This document shows positions 36,344 through 45,800 of a stretch of DNA of 64,000 bases, piece after piece. The stretch spans positions 1,860,001 through 1,924,000 of the forward strand of contig NZ_LR760298.1 of NCBI RefSeq assembly GCF_902806445.1. Direction: 5' to 3'. Positions within the stretch are counted from its first letter, which is position 1. The number at the start of each line of letters is the position of its first letter. Under the pieces are notes generated by a model. That model was given only the letters and a program-made list of their open reading frames with translations. It was not told where the DNA came from and made no database searches. The stretch comes from Listeria sp. PSOL-1. GTDB lineage: Bacteria > Bacillota > Bacilli > Lactobacillales > Listeriaceae. Made by a program: the position numbers and the translations under genes.

Positions 36344-37740
36344 TTGTTAAAGCCTCGTTTCCAAATTAAATTTAGTAAAGGTAAAAATAGTAATATAATA
36401 ATGCAAATCGTCACTACTTCTAAGGTTACAAGGAATAAAGTATCATGAATGAAAACATTACATAGCGCTAAAATCAATAAACAAAGAATGATAATCATAT
36501 GTTTTTTTATCTTAATTGGTTGCCAAGCGCGTCCTGCAAAGTAAGTACGGATAAAAAAGAAGACAATATACGAACTACCTGTTGCTATTGCCCCTCCAAT
36601 CGGTCCAAAAGAAGGTATAAGTGTCAAATTCAATATAATGGAGACGATCAAAGCCGATGTTGAAACGAAAATATTTAAATAGCCCTTTTTTAAAAATACA
36701 ATGCCTAAATTAGTTGTCTCACTTAGTGTCATCATCAGTGGATAAAAGCATAAAAATGGAAAAATATATTTGGCTTCTTTGTACTCAGGTGATAAAAGAA
36801 AAATAAGAACATCTTTAAACATCAACATGAAGACGAATAAAATGGAGATAAGCAATAACACGATTTCACTAACAAATTGAAAATCTTTAATCGGCCGCTT
36901 TTCTTTATACCATTCATAAGCAGTTGGCATCCAAAAGTTAGCAAAAGTCGTTTGCACGATAAGAAGTACACTGGCCACTTTAAATGCTGCTGTATATAAT
37001 CCTAACGCAGCAAATCCGCTAAAAGCTCGAATGATAATTTTGTCAAAAACTGTGAATGAGCTGTATATCACTGTAGCGATAAAAATAGGTAACGCGAACT
37101 TAAACAAAGACATCCATATTTTTTTATCAAATAAAGCAAAAGAAACACTAAAAAGTCGCCAATTCCGAATAACAAGTATTGAATCCCCTACTAATTGACC
37201 AATAATTGTGCCATAAATCGCAGCGATATACGTGTGACTTTGAAAAATTAAAAATAACAACGTACATACAAGAATGGCGAATTTGACTAAAATGTTAAAG
37301 AACGAAAACTCTAGTGATTTATTTTCTACACGCATAAGCAAAAATAAGAATCGTTCAAAGATCAAAGCAAAAATCATTAAACAAAGTAAATAAATAGCGC
37401 CATCCGCATTTGTATCTGAAAAAAGCAATGTAGAGATTTGCTTTTTAAATGTCAAAAGGAAAAAAACTAAGCAAAAAGAAATAATAATAGGCAATGCCAT
37501 CGCGTTAAAAAGCAGCTTTTTCAACTGATTGACTTCATAAAATTCTCTAGCAAAAGCCTGATCAAAACCTAAGTAAATCACACTTAGTAAAATGGTTTGA
37601 ACCAAAAAAAACATACTTGTCTTTCCATATTCCGTTGGTGAAATAAAGTACGTAACAATAGGAATCGTTAAAAAATTTAAAGCTGCTGCACCTAAAGAAC
37701 CGATACTGTATTTCAAAAACTGTGTCAATAATTTATTCAT
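36340..37740 (-). CDS. Wzx-type polysaccharide flippase (MOP superfamily)
   Basis: Moves the undecaprenyl-linked repeat unit across the membrane. The protein is 466 residues with 12 to 14 predicted membrane helices. It starts MNKLLTQFLKYSIGSLGAAA, and has the MOP-type ISPTEYGKTSMFF and GFAALGLYTAAFKVASVLL. It overlaps both neighbours (4 bases with the glycosyltransferase and 8 with the polymerase gene). Its presence with a Wzy homologue defines a Wzx/Wzy-dependent pathway. Confidence 0.9.
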   Translation of the reverse strand: MNKLLTQFLKYSIGSLGAAALNFLTIPIVTYFISPTEYGKTSMFFLVQTILLSVIYLGFDQAFAREFYEVNQLKKLLFNAMALPIIISFCLVFFLLTFKKQISTLLFSDTNADGAIYLLCLMIFALIFERFLFLLMRVENKSLEFSFFNILVKFAILVCTLLFLIFQSHTYIAAIYGTIIGQLVGDSILVIRNWRLFSVSFALFDKKIWMSLFKFALPIFIATVIYSSFTVFDKIIIRAFSGFAALGLYTAAFKVASVLLIVQTTFANFWMPTAYEWYKEKRPIKDFQFVSEIVLLLISILFVFMLMFKDVLIFLLSPEYKEAKYIFPFLCFYPLMMTLSETTNLGIVFLKKGYLNIFVSTSALIVSIILNLTLIPSFGPIGGAIATGSSYIVFFFIRTYFAGRAWQPIKIKKHMIIILCLLILALCNVFIHDTLFLVTLEVVTICIIILLFLPLLNLIWKRGFNK

Positions 37741-38982
37741 GATTATCCACTTTCTTCAATAAATTCATACCCGCGCAAGTAAGTCCGATTAGTGTTGCCG
37801 AAAGCGCCGAAAAAGCAACATGTCCTGCAAAAAAAGAATAGATTAAAAGCAAATAAAAAATGCCACTATAAATACTCTTTTGCTTCCAAGCAATCACTGC
37901 AAAATAACAAATGAAAGCTGTTAACAACAACCAACCAATAAGGCCTAATGAAAATAAACTGTCAAAAAAATCCATTTCAATATAATCGCCTGAACCCCAA
38001 TTAGCTAGGCGATAAGAAAACCCATAGCCAATTAAAAATTGACCTAAGTGATCAGAACTAATAAAGTACTTCCAGCCTTCATCTAAAAAAGTTAGTCGAG
38101 AACTCGTAATAAGCTGTATAATTTGACCACCATAAAATTGATAAAAGTAAGATAGCCTAATAAAAAGTCCTGATAAACTTTCTAAAACAATAGATTTAAT
38201 TTTATCTGCAAAGATAAAAAGGAAAAAAGCGCCCCATAAGCCACTCAGCACTTTAACGACAACGGGAATTTCATATTTATTTTTCAAGAAAAATTGACAA
38301 AGATAAAAAAGTGTCACGATAACCCCAATAATTAAGCCCATTTTTGTTCCCAATATCACGAGTGCAAATAAATTCATCGTATATAAGACAAGAAAAAGTA
38401 TGATTTTCAAAAAACTAAGCTTGCTTAATCGGCTGAGAATATACCAACCAATAAAAGCAAGTGTACTAATTAGTGCTACTGCTGTATCATTCGTTGCAAA
38501 AAAAAACCTTTGAATCCTGCACCCACATAAGTGCTTTTACCAATCCCTAGCAAATAAGGAACCAGAAGACCACTAACAAAAAAACTACTAATCATCATAA
38601 AAAGCCTTTCAAAAAAAGATGCTGTAATCTGCTCTTTATTCTGATAAACAAAATAAGGAATTCCAATCCAAAACGATAATTTAACAAGATTGGATAAATC
38701 ATAGGCCAAAGAAGATTGATCATTCCCTAGAGTAATTGTTTGGGCAAGAGATAACAGCCAAATACTGCAGAATAGTAATATCGTAAACACATCATAACTA
38801 CGAAAATAAAAACCTTTTCTGATGATCATAAAAAGTAACAAAAAAAAGCAGGCTAAGCGGTACATACTACCGATTGAACTACTAAATCCTAAATAGATAA
38901 AAAACCCGTTTAACCAGTCAATTACTGGAAAGAAACAAATAAACAACAATGTTATTTGAACTGCTTTTTTTGACAAAACCAC
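37733..38982 (-). pseudogene. Wzy-type polysaccharide polymerase, frameshifted
   Basis: A polytopic protein that should polymerise repeat units outside the membrane. The 5' part (38982 to about 38497) and the 3' part (about 38496 to 37733) lie in different frames. At a T9 tract (A9 on the plus strand, 38497-38505) the first frame runs into a stop after GFFLQRMIQQ. One extra T gives GFFFATNDTAVALISTLAFI, which reads straight into the second part, for about 416 residues and some 10 membrane helices. The start is probably the GTG at 38982, 9 bases after GGAGG. An O-antigen ligase/polymerase (Wzy_C) family member is likely. With this frameshift, chain polymerisation should fail. Confidence 0.78.
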
Positions 38983-38986
38983 TGCT

Positions 38987-39514
38987 TTACTCCTCCGTTC
39001 GACGATTTTTAATGACTTTAGCAGGATTTCCACCAATATAGGTATATGGTGGATAATATTTACCAGGAACAACTGCGCCTGCTGCAATAATACAACCATC
39101 TGAAATCTCTGCTCCGGGTAAAATAATAACACGAATTCCAATCCAAACATCTGAACCAATAACAACTTTTTTTGTTTCTGTTCCACTTAAAAGGATTTCT
39201 TTTTCTTGATCAACTACATGATTTTCTGTCAAAATAACAACATCCGGTGCCATTAGGACATTATCGCCAATTTTAACTGAATCTTTTGCGATAATACGAG
39301 CTCCATCACCTATGCCAGAATGTGTTCCCAAAAAAATATTTTCCATACCAACTAACTTAACATGCGGACGAATATTACTAGAAAGATGACATTCGCCAAA
39401 TAATCTTTTTCCAAGCCGCGCCTTTGTTTTTTTAATGAAGTTGCCAAACCAAAATTTATTTGACATTGGCATTTTATTTAATAAGAGAAAACAAAGTTTA
39501 GCTATTTTTTTCAT
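38987..39514 (-). CDS. Left-handed beta-helix acyltransferase (WcaF/CysE-like)
   Basis: A hexapeptide-repeat O-acetyltransferase that probably decorates the polysaccharide with acetyl groups. Repeats of the form (I/V)GxxxxI run from about residue 60 to 165: IFLGTHSGIGDGARIIAKDS, VKIGDNVLMAPDVVILTE, then VVIGSDVWIGIRVIILPGAE, and the end is YTYIGGNPAKVIKNRR. At 175 residues it matches the WcaF type. It overlaps the tagA-like gene by 17 bases. Confidence 0.88.
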   Translation of the reverse strand: MKKIAKLCFLLLNKMPMSNKFWFGNFIKKTKARLGKRLFGECHLSSNIRPHVKLVGMENIFLGTHSGIGDGARIIAKDSVKIGDNVLMAPDVVILTENHVVDQEKEILLSGTETKKVVIGSDVWIGIRVIILPGAEISDGCIIAAGAVVPGKYYPPYTYIGGNPAKVIKNRRTEE

Positions 39515-40259
39515 ATAATTGTTTCACCTTTTCTTTAATCACAAGTTGGATAAATTTACAATTTCCAAATAGATAGCGTTTGAACATTCTCCGTGGTTCT
39601 AGTAAGAGTCGATAAAACCATTCAAGTCCAAGTTTTTGCATCCAAATTGGTGCTCGTTTTGTCTTGCCTGCAATGACATCAAAACTTCCACCAACACCCA
39701 TTGATACAGGTACTTGCATAATTTCTTTATATTGATTAATCCAGTATTCTTTTTTAGGGCTTGAAAAAGCAACAAATAGAATATCTGCAGAACTTGCTTT
39801 AATTATTTCAGCTATTTGTACTGACTCTGAATCCTTAAAATAACCATGATGATAACCAGCTATTTTAAGAGAAGGATATTTTTCTTGATGTTTATTTACA
39901 ACTTCTTTAACAACTTCTTCCGTTGCCCCAAAGTAAAAAGGACGATAGCCTCGTTCAGCACATATAGCGACCATTTCTTCAAATAAATCAATTCCGGTTA
40001 CACGTTCTTTAATATTATATTTTAACAACCTTGCTGCCCAAACAACTGACATTCCGTCCGCATTTATAATCGGCGCTGAATTGACAATTTTTTGCAGCTC
40101 AGTATCTGTTTGCATTAAATTTATTTTATTTGCATTGATGACTACGTGTTGTATCATTTTTCTATCTTCAATAAACCCGCATAATCGGCGAACAGATTCT
40201 TCTTTTGTGTAAAGATCTAAATTGCTACCTAACAAATAAATTCTTTCATTAATACGCAT
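39498..40259 (-). CDS. WecG/TagA/CpsF family glycosyltransferase (GT26)
   Basis: Transfers a sugar, often ManNAc or a ManNAc uronic acid, to the first lipid-linked sugar. Motifs are VVINANKINLMQ, INADGMSVVWAARLL, RVTGIDLFEEM, PFYFGATEEV and VAFSSPKKEYWINQY, followed by GVGGSFDVIAGKTKRAP. The fold is GT26. I place the start at the ATG (40259) that overlaps the end of the phosphosugar transferase gene; an earlier TTG at 40271 is possible. A ManNAc-derived donor would fit the UDP-ManNAc dehydrogenase encoded at 30385. Confidence 0.9.
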   Translation of the reverse strand: MRINERIYLLGSNLDLYTKEESVRRLCGFIEDRKMIQHVVINANKINLMQTDTELQKIVNSAPIINADGMSVVWAARLLKYNIKERVTGIDLFEEMVAICAERGYRPFYFGATEEVVKEVVNKHQEKYPSLKIAGYHHGYFKDSESVQIAEIIKASSADILFVAFSSPKKEYWINQYKEIMQVPVSMGVGGSFDVIAGKTKRAPIWMQKLGLEWFYRLLLEPRRMFKRYLFGNCKFIQLVIKEKVKQLYEKNS

Positions 40260-40887
40260 GGTTAGGCACAACCATAATTAAAATTGTTTGAAAAATAACT
40301 TTAAGATCTAGTGATAACGACATGTTTTTAATATAAAACAAATCCAATTCAACCATTTCACTAAACCGAGCACTATTACGTTTTGTAACTTGCCAAACCC
40401 CTGTACATCCTGGTAAAACATTTAAGCGCTGTTTTTCATAGGATGTATACTGTGCCACTTCCGACTCAAGAGGTGGACGCGGTCCTACAAGTGACATATC
40501 ACCTTTTAATACGTTGAATAACTGTGGTAATTCATCTAAACTTGTTTTTCGCAAAAAGCGGCCAATTTTTGTTACACGTGGATCATTTTTCAGCTTAAAC
40601 ATAGCTCCTTCTACCTCATTAAGCGGTAAAAGTTCCGCCAATTGCCCTTCTGCATCCGTGACCATTGTACGAAATTTATAAATAGTAAATGGTACCATAT
40701 TTTTACCAACCCTTACTTGTTTAAAAAAAACTGGTGCTTTAGGTTCCGTTAACTTGACTGCTAGAGCCACAATGATAAAAATTGGGCTAAGTATAACAAT
40801 ACCAATAAACGATAAAACCATATCTAACCAACGCTTCGCTCTAAAATAACCCTTTTTTTCAGCAAGCATTAGGTAAGGTAGCTTCAT
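40249..40887 (-). CDS. Initiating undecaprenyl-phosphate phosphosugar transferase
   Basis: Starts repeat-unit synthesis by transferring a sugar-1-phosphate to undecaprenyl phosphate. This is a short PglC-like form of 212 residues, with one reentrant membrane segment (WLDMVLSFIGIVILSPIFII) and the catalytic region FFKQVRVGKNMVPFTIYKFR and TSLDELPQLFNVLKGDMSLV, then GPRP. The N-terminal helical bundle of WbaP/CpsE is missing. I choose the ATG at 40887 (AAGGAGG, 7 bases), not the one at 40911 which has no ribosome-binding site. The gene follows the kinase gene by 29 bases. Confidence 0.92.
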   Translation of the reverse strand: MKLPYLMLAEKKGYFRAKRWLDMVLSFIGIVILSPIFIIVALAVKLTEPKAPVFFKQVRVGKNMVPFTIYKFRTMVTDAEGQLAELLPLNEVEGAMFKLKNDPRVTKIGRFLRKTSLDELPQLFNVLKGDMSLVGPRPPLESEVAQYTSYEKQRLNVLPGCTGVWQVTKRNSARFSEMVELDLFYIKNMSLSLDLKVIFQTILIMVVPNHAY

Positions 40888-40916
40888 TTTAATTCCTCCT
40901 TGCCTAATCATATAAT

Positions 40917-41579
40917 TTAGTATTCAAATTTTTTAATTTCTTTTACATCATTTAAAATGGCTCCTATCAGAGGAACACGAGCTTGTTTTAATTCTGAAAC
41001 CACTTTCTTAGCATTTTCATAAAGTGTATGTCCACTTCTTAAAACAAGTAAGACCCCATCTAAACTCGGTGCAAGAACAAGTGCATCAGAAGCTGCTAAA
41101 ACTGGAGGCGTATCAATAATAATTCGATCAAATTCCGCAGCCAAATCTTGCAAAATCGATTTCATTCTATTAGATGATAAAAGTTCATTAGGATTAGGTG
41201 GCATAAGCCCACTTGTCATAACAAATAACGATTCAACCATTGTTTCTCGGTAAAAGTCATGTGCATCAGCAGTTTTTGTAACGATTAGTTCTGATAATCC
41301 GTGTCTATTTGTCATATTAAAAATACGATGAACAGCTGGTCTACGCATATCAGCGTCAATTAATAGTGTCTTTTTTCCTTGCTTAGCGAATACAGTTGCC
41401 AAATTGGCTGCAATTGTAGTTTTTCCGCTTTCTGGCTCAGGAGAAGTAATTAAGACCACTTGAAAATCCTTTTCAAAAGAAGCGAATTCTATTTGTGCGC
41501 GGATTGCTTTAAACTGTTCCGTAACATATGACTTATTGCTGTAGTAAGAAATTAATTGCTTCTTATTATTTCGTTTCAT
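40917..41579 (-). CDS. CpsD/CapB-type tyrosine autokinase
   Basis: A BY-kinase that works with the membrane adaptor encoded just upstream to control chain length and export. Walker A is PEPESGKTTIAANLATVF near residue 50. Walker A' is LLIDADMRRPAVHRIF and Walker B is IIIDTPPVLAASDALV. The C-terminus is KEIKKFEY: it has one Tyr, not the usual Tyr-rich cluster. The protein is a little short at 220 residues. It may be an active ATPase with little autophosphorylation capacity. Confidence 0.9.
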   Translation of the reverse strand: MKRNNKKQLISYYSNKSYVTEQFKAIRAQIEFASFEKDFQVVLITSPEPESGKTTIAANLATVFAKQGKKTLLIDADMRRPAVHRIFNMTNRHGLSELIVTKTADAHDFYRETMVESLFVMTSGLMPPNPNELLSSNRMKSILQDLAAEFDRIIIDTPPVLAASDALVLAPSLDGVLLVLRSGHTLYENAKKVVSELKQARVPLIGAILNDVKEIKKFEY

Positions 41580-41592
41580 AACTGCAATCTCC

Positions 41593-42300
41593 TTATTTCT
41601 TCTTGCGTTGTTTCGATTTTACATCATTATTTGCAATGCTTCCGATCATTCCCATAACAGGAACATCAAGTAATTCAGTAATATCATTTGTTGTATTGAT
41701 TTTTCGGTTTAACATCTCTTTAATTAAAATGAACGTAACGCTAGCAACGATGCCAAAAGCCGCAGCTAAAATAAGCAAAAAAGCTTTTTTAGGAGCTACA
41801 GGCTTTTGGTTTTCCGTTGCTAAGGCGGGAGAAAGTGTCGTGACATTATTGATTTTCATTATTTTAGGTATCTCTGCTTTTGTAACAGTTGCTATCTCAT
41901 TAGCTATATCTGCTGCTAGTTGTTTACTTTCATTTTTTACTAAAATAGAGATAATTTGCGAATTCGTTTTGTTCTCAACGCTAACCATGTTTGATAGTTC
42001 ATCTAATGTGTACTTGCTGTTTAATTTCTTTTTTACTAATGTAAGGATCCTTGGGCTTTTAATAATCGTTGTATACGTATCTGTTAGTTGCAAATCGGTT
42101 TCAATGGCTTGTTTATTTAGTCCATCTTTTGTAACTGGCGTCTGGTTAATAAGCAATTGTACTGTGTTTTCATATACTGGTGTTGCAAAATAAAGATACG
42201 TACTCATACACACAAGCATTGTCATTGTTAATACACAGATAAATAAGATGTTTTTCTTGAGCAACGTTAATATTCTTTTAAAATTCATCATCTGTCTCAC
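41593..42300 (-). CDS. CpsC/YveK-type Wzz polysaccharide chain-length adaptor
   Basis: A membrane protein with two membrane helices (about 18-38 and 175-195) around an extracytoplasmic Wzz domain (TPVYENTVQLLINQTPVTK, with coiled-coil helices). Its short C-terminal tail activates CpsD-type kinases. The order CpsC-CpsD is standard for Gram-positive exopolysaccharide loci. The first codon (42300) is a GTG after GGGAG at a spacing of 4; an ATG 9 bases further in is an alternative. It begins the operon after the lipoprotein gene (28 bases upstream). Confidence 0.9.
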   Translation of the reverse strand: MRQMMNFKRILTLLKKNILFICVLTMTMLVCMSTYLYFATPVYENTVQLLINQTPVTKDGLNKQAIETDLQLTDTYTTIIKSPRILTLVKKKLNSKYTLDELSNMVSVENKTNSQIISILVKNESKQLAADIANEIATVTKAEIPKIMKINNVTTLSPALATENQKPVAPKKAFLLILAAAFGIVASVTFILIKEMLNRKINTTNDITELLDVPVMGMIGSIANNDVKSKQRKKK

Positions 42301-42328
42301 TTTTCTCCCTGTAAATCATCTGCTTTTA

Positions 42329-42799
42329 TCAGTCCAGCTCAGGCAAAGTCAAATTCCAGGATACTTCTGTTTCCTTTTTCTTTGACTTTACCGTAGTAAC
42401 TGGCTGATAGATTAGTTTTGCTGTTTTTATCGTTTTAGGGACAATAAAATATGCATTCCCGGTTAACTCTTTATCGCTTTTGATCTCATCACCAAAATTC
42501 GGAGCTTCGGTTTTTAATTTTAATTCTTTACCGTCGGCATCTTTTAGCTTAAAATCGCCTGCACCTATTCCGAAATTTGTTTTGTTATTATTTTTAAATT
42601 TCATAGCAATTTGTAGAAGATGGTTTTTTGTTGCCCCATCCTCTGTTAATTTTAGTTTTTCAACTTTCATTTCGACGCCATTGACACTTTTTGTATGGTT
42701 TGTTTCCGTTGTTTTCTTATCGGCTTTTTCATTTTGACCACATGCTGTAACTAGCATAATTGCAGCAAGCAGCATAAATAGTAACGGGAATTTTTTCAT
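42329..42799 (-). CDS. DUF4352-type lipoprotein
   Basis: A lipid-anchored protein of 156 residues with the lipobox LVTAC (Cys at 20) and a DUF4352-like beta-sandwich (VNGVEMKVEKLKLTEDGA, LQIAMKFKNNNKTNFGIG, NFGDEIKSDKELTGNAYFIV). DUF4352 proteins are surface or telomere-like Ig folds of uncertain role. It lies between the modular secreted protein gene (31 bases away) and the CpsC gene (28 bases), so it probably starts the exopolysaccharide operon or is read with the upstream gene. Confidence 0.85.
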   Translation of the reverse strand: MKKFPLLFMLLAAIMLVTACGQNEKADKKTTETNHTKSVNGVEMKVEKLKLTEDGATKNHLLQIAMKFKNNNKTNFGIGAGDFKLKDADGKELKLKTEAPNFGDEIKSDKELTGNAYFIVPKTIKTAKLIYQPVTTVKSKKKETEVSWNLTLPELD

Positions 42800-42830
42800 A
42801 TTAAATCTCCTTCAAACGTAATTCATAAAG

Positions 42831-45800
42831 TTAGTTAATTGTAACTGTTTTTCTACCTAGTTCTGTATTATCGTTAGCATAAGCGATAACCTGTACAACA
42901 TCTGTTGCGCTTGTGATAATATTTTTAGCATAATATTTAAATGTTCCATCTGCTGCAACTGGAACCATACCATAAACAGTTGAGCCTACTTGTAAAGCTA
43001 TTCGTGCTATGCCGCCTGTATAAGTTCCTGTGACGTTGTTTGTGTTAAGCGTATATGCATCAGGTGTGATCGTTACGGTTGGAACGCTTTTTGGTTTAAC
43101 TGTAACTGATTTCGTATCAACTAATGCGCCCTCTGAATTGTAAGCTAAAACACTGACAACATCCGTCGCACTTGTGATTTTACCTTTTGCATAATATTGG
43201 AATTTTCCATCTGTTCCAACATTCACTGTGTCATATACTTGGTCGTTGATTTTCAATGCTATCGTTTTTACATTACCTGTATAGGTTCCTGTGACAAAAG
43301 AGTCATCTACTGCGTATTCATCGGTAGTGATCGTTCCAAGTGCTGGATTAGATCCTAGAACTTTAACTGATTTCGTATCAACTAGTACACCATCTGAATT
43401 GTAAGCTAAAACACTGACAATATCTGTTGCGCTTGTGATTTTACCTTTTGCATAATATTGGAATTTACCATCTGCGCCAACATTTACTTTGTCATATACT
43501 TGGTCATTGATTTTCAATGTTACTGTTTTTACATTACCTGCATAGATGCCTGTTACATAAGAATCGTTTAAAATGTAATCATCAGGAGTAATCGTTCCAG
43601 GTGCTGGTGTTGCTGTTGTTACAGTGACTGGTTTCGTATCAACTAATATTCCATCTGCGTTGTAAGCTAAAACTTTTACAGTATCTGTTGTGCTTATGAT
43701 TTTACCTTTTGCATAATATTGGAATTTTCCATCGGCTCCAACATTTACTTTGTCGTACACTTTGTCATTCACTTGTAATGCTATTGTTTTAACAGCACCT
43801 GTATAAATTCCTGTTACATAAGAATCATTTAAAACGTAATTATTAGTATTAATTGTTCCGGGTACTGGTTTAGAGTCCGTCACAGTAACTGGCTTCGTAT
43901 CAACTAATACTCCATCTGCATCATAAGCATAAACTTTTACAACATCAGATGTACTTGTGATTTTACCTTTCGCATAATATTGGAATTTACCATCTGCGCC
44001 AACATTTACTTTGCCATACACTTGGCCATTGATTTCTAGTCCAATTGTTTTGACAGTTCCTGTGTATGTCCCTGTTACATAAGAATCATTTAAAATATAA
44101 TTGTCTGGAGTGACTTTACCTGATGCTGGATCAGAGGCTGTTACAGTAACGGGTTTTGTATCAATCAATACTCCATCTGCGTTATAAGCTAGCACTTTCA
44201 CAACGTCTGTTGTGCTTGCGATTTTACCTTTTGCGTAGTATTGAAATTTACCATCTGTTCCAATATTTACTTTGTCATATACTTGACCATTTACTTGTAA
44301 TGCTACTGTTTTAACAGCGCCTGTATATGTCCCTGTTACATAAGAATCATTTAACGTGTAGTTTTCTGGAGTAACGGTTCCGGGTGCTGGCGTTGCAGTC
44401 ATTATAGTAACTGGTTTCGTATCGATCAATACTCCATCTGCGTTGTAAGCTAAAACTTTCACAGTGTCTGTTGCACTTGCGATTTTGCCTTTTGCGTAGT
44501 ATTGAAATTTTCCGTCTGCTCCAACATTTACTTTGTCATATACTTGGCCATTGATTTCTAACGCTACTGTTTTGACAGCACCTGTATAGCTACCTGTTAC
44601 ATAAGAATCATTTAACGTGTAGTTTTCTGGAGTAACGGTTCCTGATGCTGGTTTTGTACCTATTATTGTGACTGGTTTTGTATCAATCAATACTCCATCT
44701 GCATTATAAGCTAATACTTTTACGACATCGTCCACGCTTAGTATTTTACCTTTTGCGTAGTATTGAAATTTACCATCTGTTCCAACATTTACTTTGTCAT
44801 ATACTTGACCATTGATCTCTAACGCTACTGTTTTGACAGCGCCTGTGTAGCTACCTGTTACATAAGAGTCATTTAAAATGTAGTTTTCTGGGGTAACCGT
44901 ACCAGTTGCTGGTTTAGATGCCAAGATTTTAACAGATTTCGTATCAACCAATTCTCCTGATGCATTATAAGCTAATACTTTTACGACATCGTCTACACTT
45001 AGTATTTTACCTTTTGCATAATATTGAAATTTACCATCTGTTCCAACATTTACTGCATCATATACTTGTCCATTGATCTCTAACGCTACTGTTTTGACAG
45101 CACCTGTGTAGCTGCCTGTTACATAAGAATCATTTAAAATGTAGTTTTCTGGGGTAACCGTTCCTGATGCTGGTTTTGCACCTGTTACTGTAACTGGTTT
45201 TGTATCAACTAATATACCATCTGCGTTGTAAGCATAAACTTTTACAACATCATCTACGCTTAGTATTTTACCTTTTGCGTAATATTGGAATTTACCATCT
45301 GCTCCAACATTTACTTTGTCATACATTTGACCATTGATTTCTAACGCCACCTGTTTGACAGCGCCTGTGTAGCTACCTGTTACATAAGAGTCATTTAAAA
45401 TATAGTTATTAGGCGTAATCGTTCCTGGTGCTGGCTTAGATGCTAAAACTTTAACAGGCTTTGTATCAACTAATTCCCCTGATGCATTATAAGCTAATAC
45501 TTTTACGGTATCATCTGCACTTAGTACTTTACCTTTTGCATAGTATTGGAATTTGCCATCTGGTCCAACGTTTACTGTTTCATATAGTTGACCATTCACT
45601 TCGAGTGCTACTGTTTTGACATTACCTGCATATGTCCCTGCAATATAAGCGTCGTTTAAAACATAATCGTCTGGAGTAACCGTTCCTAATGCTGGTTTAG
45701 ATGTTAAAATTTTAACTGGTTTCGTATCAACTAATTCTCCTGATACATTATAAGCTAATACCTTTACATCATCATCTACGCTTAGTATTTTACCTTTTGC

